Shown here: piece after piece, positions 46,279-53,951 of the stretch
How positions within the stretch are numbered: position 1 is the stretch's first letter
Layout: the number at the start of each line of letters is the position of its first letter
Origin: WTGJ01 sp965237765
GTDB lineage: Bacteria; Chloroflexota; Anaerolineae; Aggregatilineales; Phototrophicaceae
Direction of reading: 5' to 3'
Assembly (NCBI GenBank): GCA_965237765.1
Contig: OZ250157.1
Span: 2,232,001 to 2,296,000, forward strand
DNA: 64,000 nt
Position numbers and translations under genes: made by a program
Notes under the pieces: model-generated
Told to the model about the DNA's origin: nothing
The model's input: the letters and a program-made list of their open reading frames with translations, nothing else
Databases searched by the model: none

Positions 46279-47529
46279 ATGCCCCATCGGTTGCTCCAAA
46301 TTAACAAAGATCGGTTGTTGAATGATTTGCGCGCGCTGACGCAGATCGGCGCGACGGCCGAAGGTGGCGTACACCGACCGGCCCTTTCCGAAGCGGATTT
46401 ATCCGGTCGGGAATGGTTCCGGCGCAGCATCCAGGCGGCCGGACTCGAACTTCGTGAAGACGGTGCGGGCAATATCTCGGCCTGCCTGCGCTCGGTGGAA
46501 CCATCAGCGCGAACGCTCCTACTCGGCTCGCATTTGGATACTGTGCCAAATGGCGGCCGTTTTGATGGCGCGCTCGGCGTCCTGGCGGCGCTAGAAGTGT
46601 TGCGCACGCTGTCGGATGCACGGCGTAGCCTACCCTGCCACTTGGAAGCGATCTCCTTCACCGACGAGGAAGGCAACCTCATTCCACTCTGGGGGAGCAC
46701 GGCACTCACCGGCGCGTTGAAAAGGGAATCGTTTACGCAGCCGCGCGGCAGTGTTACAGAGCTAGCGGCGGCGCTGGCGCGCGCGGGCCTCAGCATCGAA
46801 TCTTGCCTGAGCGCGCGTCGAGAAGCGGCAGAATTGCTGGCCTATCTGGAAGTGCATATTGAACAGGGGACGCGGTTGGAGTCAGCGTCGCTGGATATCG
46901 GCGTGGTGACTTCCATCGTCGGTATCCGCTCCTATTGGTTGGAATTTGGCGGAGAGGCGGCGCACGCGGGCACGAAGGCGGTCGAAGAGCGGCGCGACGC
47001 GTTACTGGGCGCGGCGGATTTCGCCCTGCGCGCGCGCGAATTGGTGCTGGAACGTTTCGTCCCTGGCGTGGTGAATTGTGGCATCCTGGAGTTACAGCCC
47101 GGCGCCTTCAACATCGTGCCGGCGCGGGTGCGGCTGTCGTTGGAATTTCGCCATGGCGCGGTCACGTTGCTGGATGAAATGGAAGTGGAGCTGTTGCGCC
47201 TGGCGGAAGAATGCGCCGCGCGTTATGGGCTCAGCCTGGATCGCGCGCCGGTAGTAGGCATCGGGCCGGCGCCAATGCATTCGGGCGTACAGGCCGCGAT
47301 TGAAGGCGCCGCCGAAGCGCTCGGTTTGAGTCACACGCGCCTCATGAGCTTCGCAGGGCATGACCCGCAATCGCTCGCGCCCATCGCGCCGACAGGGATG
47401 TTCTTCGTCCCTTGCCGTGATGGCATCAGCCATAACCCTGCCGAATACACGCGCGACGAGGATTGCGTGAACGCCGCCAATGTGTTGCTACATAGCGCGT
47501 TGCTGATTGCCGAAGGGGCGTTGGGCTGA
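46279..47529 (+). CDS. N-carbamoyl-L-amino-acid/allantoate amidohydrolase (M20)
   Basis: A 416-residue member of the hydantoinase/carbamoylase branch of the M20 peptidases. Family motifs are LLLGSHLDTVPNGGRFDGALGVLAALE (first metal His/Asp), FTDEEGNLIPLWGSTALTG, LEVHIEQGTRLE and FAGHDPQSLAPIAPTGMFFVPC followed by GISHNPAEYTRDED. These keep the binuclear metal site. Carbamoylases and allantoate amidohydrolases share all of these, so the substrate is not decided; allantoate would fit the purine-uptake and oxidation genes in the window. GGAGGTGACAGG stands just before the ATG. Confidence 0.88.
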   Translation: MPHRLLQINKDRLLNDLRALTQIGATAEGGVHRPALSEADLSGREWFRRSIQAAGLELREDGAGNISACLRSVEPSARTLLLGSHLDTVPNGGRFDGALGVLAALEVLRTLSDARRSLPCHLEAISFTDEEGNLIPLWGSTALTGALKRESFTQPRGSVTELAAALARAGLSIESCLSARREAAELLAYLEVHIEQGTRLESASLDIGVVTSIVGIRSYWLEFGGEAAHAGTKAVEERRDALLGAADFALRARELVLERFVPGVVNCGILELQPGAFNIVPARVRLSLEFRHGAVTLLDEMEVELLRLAEECAARYGLSLDRAPVVGIGPAPMHSGVQAAIEGAAEALGLSHTRLMSFAGHDPQSLAPIAPTGMFFVPCRDGISHNPAEYTRDEDCVNAANVLLHSALLIAEGALG

Positions 47530-47545
47530 ATGACCCTAGCTGTCG

Positions 47546-47950
47546 CTAGGTGTTGGGAAAGCGCGCGGCGGCAAGGTCCAATTCCAGTCGAAAGAGCGGG
47601 CTACCGGCCAGCCATTCATCCAGTTTGTTGCGTTCGGGCGGCAACTGCATGTTCGCGAGCAGCGCGGCCAATATGCGGCGGCGCTCGGCTATGTCGGTGA
47701 TCGGTAGCGCGCGGCCGGGGATATCCGCGGCGAGGGTCTCTTTCAGGTGGAAAATGAAAGAGGGATTGGCGCGCAAGTTGGCAACCCAGGAGCGCGGGCC
47801 GGGCAAACCGGTGAGGTAGAGCGCGCCATCCAGATTGTGAAACCAGATTTCGATGCGCCGCGGCTGGCCGCTCTTGCGACCAGTGGTCGTGATGTCTATG
47901 ACGCGGTCTTCGCGCAGGGCGCTTTCAATTTGTGATTGGTATTCGGTCAT
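47546..47950 (-). CDS. DUF385/F420H2-dependent quinone reductase-like protein
   Basis: A 134-residue split-beta-barrel protein resembling the deazaflavin-dependent nitroreductase/quinone reductase family: TTTGRKSGQPRRIEIWF, YLTGLPGPRSWVANLRANPS and FIFHLKETLAADIPGRA are the typical segments. Such proteins use F420H2, but some bind other flavins, so the cofactor is unproved. AAGGAG six bases before the ATG at 47950 sets the start; a longer reading would run into trpA. It follows trpA by 10 bases on the same strand and is probably the last gene of the trp transcript, without an obvious link to tryptophan. Confidence 0.72.
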   Translation of the reverse strand: MTEYQSQIESALREDRVIDITTTGRKSGQPRRIEIWFHNLDGALYLTGLPGPRSWVANLRANPSFIFHLKETLAADIPGRALPITDIAERRRILAALLANMQLPPERNKLDEWLAGSPLFRLELDLAAARFPNT

Positions 47951-47960
47951 ACATGTCTCC

Positions 47961-48779
47961 TTATGGGCGATGGCAACGGTCGACGATGCTGCGCGCCAAT
48001 TGGCGGGCGGCGGCCGGCCCCTGCGTGGCGGCGTTGACCATCGCGCTGCCGACGATGAAGCCATCCAGCAGGCCATCCAGTTGCCGCGCTTGCGCCGCGT
48101 TGCTAATGCCGAAGCCCAGTACCAGTGGCTGGTGACATTGCGCGCGCAGCCGTTCGATGAAGGCGGGCAGGTCATGGGGCAAAGCGGCGCGCGCGCCGGT
48201 CGTGCCCGTTAGCGATACGACGTAGATGAAGCCGCTGGCGTACTTTGCGACCAGTTGGATGCGTGAAGTATTGCTCGTTGGCGCCAGGAAGAAAACGAGC
48301 GCCAGCTCAGCGGCTTGGCAATGCGCGATGAAAACAGCCGCTTCGTCGGGCGGTAGATCGGGGATGATGAGGCCGTCTGCGCCTGCTCCTCGTGCCGCCT
48401 GGATGAAACGCTTCGGTCCGTAGGCGAGTAGTGGGTTGAGGTAGCTCATGAGGAGCAGTGGTAATTCGTGCCCGCGCACGCGCAATTCGGCCACTGCGCG
48501 CAAGGCGGAAGCGACTGTCGCGCCGCCTTCGAGGGCCCTTTGCGTTGCGGCTTGAATGGTCGGGCCATCGGCGAGCGGGTCGCTGAAGGGGATGCCGATT
48601 TCCATGCCATCCACCCCAGCTTCAGCGAGCGCAGTCATTGTAGCCATAGATTCATCGTAATTCGGGTAACCAACAGGAAAATAGGGCAAGAAAGCGGCGC
48701 GGTTTTCAGCGGCAGCGCGCGCGAACATTACGGTGATGGCGGTCTGGCCCCGCGGCCCATTGGACGCCTGCGCGTTCAT
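47961..48779 (-). CDS. trpA: tryptophan synthase alpha subunit
   Basis: A 272-residue TIM-barrel enzyme splitting indole-3-glycerol phosphate to indole and G3P. FPVGYPNYDESMATMTALAE, the catalytic glutamate in GMEIGIPFSDPLADGPTIQ, catalytic aspartate in GLIIPDLPPDEA, and the phosphate-binding GFGISNAAQA and FIVGSAMV are intact. The start overlaps the trpB stop (ATGA), so the two subunits are made together. Confidence 0.96.
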   Translation of the reverse strand: MNAQASNGPRGQTAITVMFARAAAENRAAFLPYFPVGYPNYDESMATMTALAEAGVDGMEIGIPFSDPLADGPTIQAATQRALEGGATVASALRAVAELRVRGHELPLLLMSYLNPLLAYGPKRFIQAARGAGADGLIIPDLPPDEAAVFIAHCQAAELALVFFLAPTSNTSRIQLVAKYASGFIYVVSLTGTTGARAALPHDLPAFIERLRAQCHQPLVLGFGISNAAQARQLDGLLDGFIVGSAMVNAATQGPAAARQLARSIVDRCHRP

Positions 48780-50014
48780 GCCGATCCTTCGCCCAGCAGA
48801 TTGATGATCGTATCCAGATCCTTATCACCACGGCCGGAGAGGTTGACGAGCAGAATCGCATCCCGCGGCATATGGGGCGCTCGCGCGCAGACTTCGGCGA
48901 TGGCGTGCGCGCTTTCCAGGGCGGGGATGATTCCTTCGCTCTCGCAAAGGCGGCGGAAGGCAACCAGTACTTGCTCATCAGTCGCCAGGGTGTAATAGGC
49001 TCGCTCGCTATGGCGCAAATACGCGTGCTCGGGGCCGATGGCGGCGTAATCCAGCCCGGCAGAGATGCTATGCGTATGCATGATTTGTCCGTCAGCGTCC
49101 TGCAAAACGTAGGAATAGGTGCCATGTAGCGTACCGCGCCGCCCGTGCGCCGGATCCGCGAAGCGCGCCGCGTGTTCGCCACTGGCGATGCCGCGCCCGC
49201 CCGCTTCGACGCCGAGCAAATCCACCGATTCGTCTTCGCGAAAGGCGTGGAAGAGGCCGATGGCGTTGCTGCCGCCGCCGACACAGGCGATGCATATATC
49301 CGGCAAACGGCCGGCCTGCTCTAGGATTTGTGCGCGCGCTTCGTGGCCGATGATGCTCTGGAATTCGCGCACCATTAGCGGGTAAGGATGGGGGCCGAGC
49401 GCCGAACCGAGCAGGTAGTAGGTCGTGCGGACGTTCGTAACCCAATCACGAATCGCCTCGTTGATGGCGTCTTTGAGGGTACGGCTGCCGCTCGCGACAC
49501 CGCGCACTTCCGCGCCGAGCAAGCGCATGCGGAAGACGTTCGGCTCCTGCCGCGCCATATCGATTTCGCCCATATAGACGATGCATTCCAGGCCGAGCAA
49601 CGCGCAGGCGGTGGCGGTAGCGACGCCATGCTGGCCGGCGCCCGTCTCGGCGATGATGCGTCGCTTGCCCATGCGTTTGGCGAGCAGTGCCTGCCCGAGC
49701 GCGTTGTTGATTTTGTGGGCGCCGGTGTGAGCGAGGTCTTCGCGCTTGAGATAGATTTGTGCGCCGCCTAGTTGTTCACTCAAGCGGCGGGCATAACTCA
49801 GCGGCGTCGGCCGGCCGACATATTGAGCTTGCAATTCGTGGTATTCGGCGCGGAAGTCCCGGTCGCTCCAGGCTTCGTGGAAGGCGGAGATCAGTTCATC
49901 CAAAGCCGGCATGATGGTTTCCGGCACGAAGCGGCCGCCAAATTCGCCGTAATAGCCGCGCTCGTCAGGCAGTAGAGATGTGCGCAAGCGCGGCTCCTTT
50001 TGGCTCGGCGCCAC
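48776..50014 (-). CDS. trpB: tryptophan synthase beta subunit
   Basis: A PLP enzyme that joins indole and serine. The PLP lysine is in HTGAHKINNALGQALLAKRMG, with ETGAGQHGVATATACALLG and the phosphate loop CVGGGSNAIGLFHAF; it is the TrpB1 type that works with TrpA. The start is open: GTG at 50014 gives 412 residues and overlaps trpF by 50 bases, while TTG at 49987 has AAAGGAG six bases upstream and gives MRTSLLPDERGYYGEFGGRF, closer to the family norm. I give the longer limit but think the TTG more likely. Both overlap trpF. Confidence 0.95.
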   Translation of the reverse strand: MAPSQKEPRLRTSLLPDERGYYGEFGGRFVPETIMPALDELISAFHEAWSDRDFRAEYHELQAQYVGRPTPLSYARRLSEQLGGAQIYLKREDLAHTGAHKINNALGQALLAKRMGKRRIIAETGAGQHGVATATACALLGLECIVYMGEIDMARQEPNVFRMRLLGAEVRGVASGSRTLKDAINEAIRDWVTNVRTTYYLLGSALGPHPYPLMVREFQSIIGHEARAQILEQAGRLPDICIACVGGGSNAIGLFHAFREDESVDLLGVEAGGRGIASGEHAARFADPAHGRRGTLHGTYSYVLQDADGQIMHTHSISAGLDYAAIGPEHAYLRHSERAYYTLATDEQVLVAFRRLCESEGIIPALESAHAIAEVCARAPHMPRDAILLVNLSGRGDKDLDTIINLLGEGSA

Positions 50015-50660
50015 GGACAGCAGCGATGAAAGCGTTCATGAGGGTGGCGTCCTTGCGCCCAGGCGATACTTCGACGCCGCTGGCGACATCCACCCCCCAG
50101 GGGTGCAACTGGCGCAGCCGCTCGCCGACGTTCTGCGCCGTGAGGCCGCCGGCGAGCATGACGCGTTCGCTCTCAGCCAGGGCCGCGGCGGCGATGGCGA
50201 GCCGGGTCACTTCCCCTGTGCCGCCGTATAGCTGTGGGTGATAGGCGTCGACGAGGATGGCAGGAAGCGGATCAGATGAGGCGCGTTTTCGACGAAAACG
50301 ACGGGTGAGCTGGCGTGCTTCGTCTACGTTGCGCGGGCGGATACCGACATAAGCGCGGTCGCCGAGGGTGTCGATGGCAGCAGCAGCCCGCTCGCCGGTC
50401 AATTGCGCTGCGTCCAGTCTGCTCTTCGCCATGATACGGGTGATTTCTTCGGCACTCTGTTCGACGAAGATACCGATGAGCGGCGGACAGGCGGCGCCAT
50501 ATTCAGAGCGTAGGGAGTTCGCCATCCGCGCAGCATCCTCAGGTAGCAAGTAGCGGGGGCTGGGCGGATGGAAATTCAGACCCAGCAGATCTGCGCCGGC
50601 CGTAATGGCCGCGCGCGCATCCGCCAGCGTCGTCAGGCCGCAAATCTTGACGACCGTCAT
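49965..50660 (-). CDS. trpF: phosphoribosylanthranilate isomerase
   Basis: A 231-residue TIM barrel performing the Amadori rearrangement of phosphoribosylanthranilate. The catalytic cysteine lies in VKICGLTTLADA (Cys7) and the catalytic aspartate in AILVDAYHPQLYGGTGE; LAGGLTAQNVGERL and GVDVASGVEVSPGRKD form the phosphate site. The usual QLHG is AQLTG here. Its ATG at 50660 overlaps the trpC stop (ATGA), and its end overlaps trpB. Confidence 0.95.
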   Translation of the reverse strand: MTVVKICGLTTLADARAAITAGADLLGLNFHPPSPRYLLPEDAARMANSLRSEYGAACPPLIGIFVEQSAEEITRIMAKSRLDAAQLTGERAAAAIDTLGDRAYVGIRPRNVDEARQLTRRFRRKRASSDPLPAILVDAYHPQLYGGTGEVTRLAIAAAALAESERVMLAGGLTAQNVGERLRQLHPWGVDVASGVEVSPGRKDATLMNAFIAAVRGAEPKGAALAHISTA

Positions 50661-51475
50661 CGTCGGGGCACTGATGCGAGCGCACCGAGTGTCTCGCGCA
50701 AATCCGCAGCACGCACCAGTGTTTCACCTATGAGAACGGCCTGCGCGCCGGCTGTGGCCATCGCCGAGACGTCGGCCACGCTTCGGATGCCACTCTCAGC
50801 AACGAGCGTAATTTCTGACGGCATAAGCGGCGCCAGCTTCGTCGTCGTCATCAAGTCGGTTTGGAAAGTGCGCAAATCGCGGTTGTTGATGCCGATGAGC
50901 GACGCTCCGCATCGGAGTGCGCGTTCCAGCTCCGTTTCGTCGTGCACTTCGATGAGCGCGGCGAGCGACAACTCGCGCGCTTCTGCGAGCAAATCGCGCA
51001 GTTGACTTTCCTCCAATGCGGTGACGATGAGCAGGATGGCGTCTGCGCCGGCGGCCCGCGCTTCATAGAGCTGGTAGGGATCGAAGAGGAAGTCTTTGCG
51101 CAATAGAGGGAGTGAGACTGCACCCCGTACCGCCAGCAGATCCTCTAATGAACCGCCGAAGAATTTCGCGTCGGTGAGGATGGAGATCGCGGCCGCGCCG
51201 CAGGCTTCGTAACGTTGGGCCAGGTCGACAGGGTCAAAATCCTCGTTGATGATGCCGGCGCTCGGGGAGGCGCGTTTGCATTCGGCGATGACGGCGATGT
51301 TGTCGGTTGCCATGAGGCATTCTTCGAAGGCGCGCGTGGGGGCGGCAGCTTCCGCTTCCGCGCGAATTTGGGCTAGTGAGTGGCGCGTCCGACGTTCCGC
51401 GAGTTCCGCCATTTTGTGCGTGAGGATGCGGTCGAGGATGGTTTCGGTACGCAGGAAAGGCGCGGGCGCCGTCAT
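50657..51475 (-). CDS. trpC: indole-3-glycerol phosphate synthase
   Basis: A 272-residue TIM-barrel enzyme closing the indole ring. Family segments are ILDRILTHKMAELAERR, VIAECKRASPSAGIIN (catalytic lysine and glutamate), ILTDAKFFGGSLEDL, LLRKDFLFDPYQLYEARAAG, GINNRDLRTFQTD and VAESGIRSVADV. The ATG at 51475 overlaps the trpD stop (ATGA). Confidence 0.96.
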   Translation of the reverse strand: MTAPAPFLRTETILDRILTHKMAELAERRTRHSLAQIRAEAEAAAPTRAFEECLMATDNIAVIAECKRASPSAGIINEDFDPVDLAQRYEACGAAAISILTDAKFFGGSLEDLLAVRGAVSLPLLRKDFLFDPYQLYEARAAGADAILLIVTALEESQLRDLLAEARELSLAALIEVHDETELERALRCGASLIGINNRDLRTFQTDLMTTTKLAPLMPSEITLVAESGIRSVADVSAMATAGAQAVLIGETLVRAADLRETLGALASVPRR

Positions 51476-52530
51476 GCCGTTTGCTCACCCGCCAGTTGGC
51501 TCGTGAGGGCGATGAGCGCATCCAACTTGGCGACGGCGGTGCCACTATCGATGACCTCGGTTGCCAGGAGGCAGCCTTCTGGCAAAGAGTTGACCGCGCC
51601 GCCGACGAGCAAAGCGGCCGCTGCGTTCAAGATGGCTACGTCGCGGCGAGAATCCAGGATTTCGCCTTGCAGGATGCCGCGCAATATGGCGGCGTTTGTC
51701 CGGGCGTCGCCGCCGAGCAATTCGTAGATGCTGCCGCCTCGAAAGCCAAGATCATGCGGGTTCAGCTCTTGCTGTATGACGGATTCGCCATCGTAGTAAC
51801 TGATCTTGTTGGGGCCGGTGGTGGTCAGCTCGTCCAGATTGCCATAGCCACAGACGACCATGGCGCGCTTGGCGCCAAGGGATGCCAGGGTGGAAGCGAG
51901 CAAGTCCGTTAAGTCGGGCGCGAAGATGCCCATCAGTTGCAGGCGGGCGCCGGCCGGGTTGGTGAGCGGTCCGATGATATTGAAGATGGTGCGGATGCCG
52001 AGCTCATGCCGCGGTTGACGGACGTTCTTCATGGCGGGGTGCAATTTGGCGGCGAATAAGAAAGCGATGCCGATCTCTTCCAGGCATCGCGCGATTTGCT
52101 GCGGCGTCAAATCCAGGTTCACGCCCAGCTCGGCCAGCACGTCGGCGCTGCCACATTGACTGGATGCGGCGCGGTTGCCATGCTTGGCGACCTTGAGGCC
52201 GGCGCCGGCCGCGATGAAAGCGACCGTCGTACTGATGTTATAGGTGCCCGAAAAATCGCCGCCTGAGCCGCAGGTATCCAGCAGCTCAGCGCCGTCGATC
52301 TTAGTGGGGATGACGCTTACCATGGAGCGCATGGCGCGCACGCTGCCGGTGATTTCACTGATCGTTTCGCCCTTCATGCGCAGGGCCATGAGGTAAGCGG
52401 CGATCTGTGATGGTGTCGCATCGCCCAGCATGATTTGCTTCATCACTGCTTCGGCTTCGGTTTCATGCAGCTGACCGAATCGACCCAGGATGTCGATCGC
52501 TCGTCGGATATTCATTTCGGGCATGCGCAA
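51472..52530 (-). CDS. trpD: anthranilate phosphoribosyltransferase
   Basis: A 352-residue enzyme that transfers ribose-5-phosphate from PRPP to anthranilate. LLDTCGSGGDFSGTYNISTT is the PRPP/metal loop, KHGNRAASSQCGSADVLAELG the anthranilate site, and RTIFNIIGPLTNPAGA the conserved C-terminal segment. The start is uncertain: TTG 52530 has AGGA at a good distance, ATGs at 52524 and 52515 lack one. It opens the operon trpD-C-F-B-A. trpE and trpG are absent from the window, so anthranilate must come from genes elsewhere. Confidence 0.95.
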   Translation of the reverse strand: MRMPEMNIRRAIDILGRFGQLHETEAEAVMKQIMLGDATPSQIAAYLMALRMKGETISEITGSVRAMRSMVSVIPTKIDGAELLDTCGSGGDFSGTYNISTTVAFIAAGAGLKVAKHGNRAASSQCGSADVLAELGVNLDLTPQQIARCLEEIGIAFLFAAKLHPAMKNVRQPRHELGIRTIFNIIGPLTNPAGARLQLMGIFAPDLTDLLASTLASLGAKRAMVVCGYGNLDELTTTGPNKISYYDGESVIQQELNPHDLGFRGGSIYELLGGDARTNAAILRGILQGEILDSRRDVAILNAAAALLVGGAVNSLPEGCLLATEVIDSGTAVAKLDALIALTSQLAGEQTA

Positions 52531-52553
52531 CTGGCTTCCTCAAAACTGTTGCC

Positions 52554-52582
52554 AAAATAGCAATTGTGAGGCAGGGAGTCAA
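52554..52582 (-). promoter_or_regulatory. trp operon promoter
   Basis: TTGACT (52582-52577), 17 bases, TATTTT (52559-52554) on the minus strand. The leader before trpD is under 25 bases, too short for a leader-peptide attenuator or T-box. Confidence 0.65.
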
Positions 52583-52619
52583 GAATTCTCCGCAATGAGG
52601 TATAGTTTGCGATTTTCTG

Positions 52620-52647
52620 TTGACTTGTTATTATCACCGTCTAGGTT
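52620..52647 (+). promoter_or_regulatory. possible promoter of binding protein C
   Basis: TTGACT (52620-52625), 16 bases, TAGGTT (52642-52647), 20 bases before the ATG at 52667. Confidence 0.4.
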
Positions 52648-52666
52648 TTGAGTGTTGGAGGGCATC

Positions 52667-53866
52667 ATGAATTTGCGTTATTTGTTCGTTGTCCTGTTAT
52701 GTGTGATGTTGCTGCCTCTTTCAGTGGTAACAGTGCTCGCGCAGGATGATATTGTTTTCGGTTTGGTGCTGGTCGGTCCGGCGGATGATCGCGGCTGGAG
52801 CCAATCGCATTTTGAAGGCGGTTCATACGTCGAAGCACAAATGCCAAACACGCGCATGTTGGTCTTCGAGAGCTTGAACCCTGCCGATTCTCCCGAAACC
52901 ACGCTCGCCGATGTGGTGGAACTCTTCGTAGATGAAGGCGCGCAGATCATCTTCACTACCTCAGATGCTTTCGAAGAGGACACCGTCGCAGTCGCTGAGC
53001 AATATCCAGATGTCATCTTCGTCAACGTTTCTGGCGACGATGTGCTGACGGGTGAAGCGCCGGCGAACGTGGGGAATTTCATGACGCAGGGCGAATGGCC
53101 GCGCGCCATCGCCGGTTGTGCCGCCGCCTTGAGCACGAATACAGGCAGACTTGGCTACATCGGCCCGTTAATCAACAGCGAAACGCGCCGCCTCGCCGCT
53201 TCGACCTATCTCGGCGCTAAATATTGCTGGGAGAACTTGCGCGGCAGCGATGCGGCCGACCTGACATTTGAGGTTACATGGATCGGTTTCTGGTTCGCCA
53301 TCCCTGGCGTCACTTTGGATCCGACGGAAGAGGCGAATAGATACTTCGATCGGGGCTTCGATGTGGTGATGTCCGGTATTGATACGACGGAAGCGGTCGT
53401 CGTCGCTGGCCAGCGCGCCGCCGAGGGCGAGACCGTCTTCTCGATGGCCTATACCTCGTTGCAGGGTTGTGACCAGGCGCCCGATACGTGCATCGGCATC
53501 CCCTACTACAACTGGGGCGTCGCCTATCTCGACCACATATCGCGCGCGGCGGCAGGTGAATGGGAACAAGGTTGGGATTGGCTGGGTCCGAATTTTGACG
53601 ACCCGAGCAACATTGACACGAGCATCACCTGGTTCCAACGTGGCGGTGGCCTGACCGAGGAAGTTTCCATGCAGTTGGACGCCTTCATCGCTGAAATGTC
53701 GGCCTTCGCCGCCGATGAGATGAATGCGGATAGCATCTTCCTCTGGCAAGGCCCGCTCACCTTGCAAGATGGCACGGAGCTGGCCGCGGCTGGTGAAAGC
53801 GTGGCCCTCAACGACATCTGGTACCTGACGCAATTGCTCGATGGCATGTCGGGAGTAAGTGAGTAA
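52667..53866 (+). CDS. BMP-family nucleoside-binding protein C
   Basis: A 399-residue solute-binding protein of the BMP family. The signal peptide (MNLRYLFVVLLCVMLLPLSV) ends at VLAQ|D with no lipobox. Mature features: FGLVLVGPADDRGWSQSHFEGG (ligand loop), IIFTTSDAFEEDTVAVAEQY, GRLGYIGPLINSETRRLAA and VVMSGIDTTEAVVVAGQRAA. It lacks the acidic tail of the other two, and four cysteines in the mature part could form disulfides. TTGGAGGG before ATG 52667 decides the start. First gene of importer C: binding protein, ATPase, permease, permease, all on one strand. Confidence 0.88.
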   Translation: MNLRYLFVVLLCVMLLPLSVVTVLAQDDIVFGLVLVGPADDRGWSQSHFEGGSYVEAQMPNTRMLVFESLNPADSPETTLADVVELFVDEGAQIIFTTSDAFEEDTVAVAEQYPDVIFVNVSGDDVLTGEAPANVGNFMTQGEWPRAIAGCAAALSTNTGRLGYIGPLINSETRRLAASTYLGAKYCWENLRGSDAADLTFEVTWIGFWFAIPGVTLDPTEEANRYFDRGFDVVMSGIDTTEAVVVAGQRAAEGETVFSMAYTSLQGCDQAPDTCIGIPYYNWGVAYLDHISRAAAGEWEQGWDWLGPNFDDPSNIDTSITWFQRGGGLTEEVSMQLDAFIAEMSAFAADEMNADSIFLWQGPLTLQDGTELAAAGESVALNDIWYLTQLLDGMSGVSE

Positions 53867-53897
53867 GCAAAGCGACTACGCTTAGCAACACTATGGA

Positions 53898-53921
53898 GGG
53901 GCATTCTTTCGGGAATGCCCC
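53898..53921 (+). promoter_or_regulatory. intercistronic hairpin after binding-protein gene C
   Basis: GGGGCATTC and GAATGCCCC form a perfect 9-bp stem with loop TTTCGG, with no T-run after it, in the gap before the ATPase gene. Same position as in importer A and the dpp-like cluster. Confidence 0.65.
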
Positions 53922-53951
53922 ATCCACGCTCTCTCAGCTTACAGGCGCGAT

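Noticed and set aside
46184..46796. N-terminal extension of oligoendopeptidase F by about 200 codons
   Set aside because: It overlaps the divergent M20 hydrolase gene and its promoter, and the family N-terminus begins at 46184.
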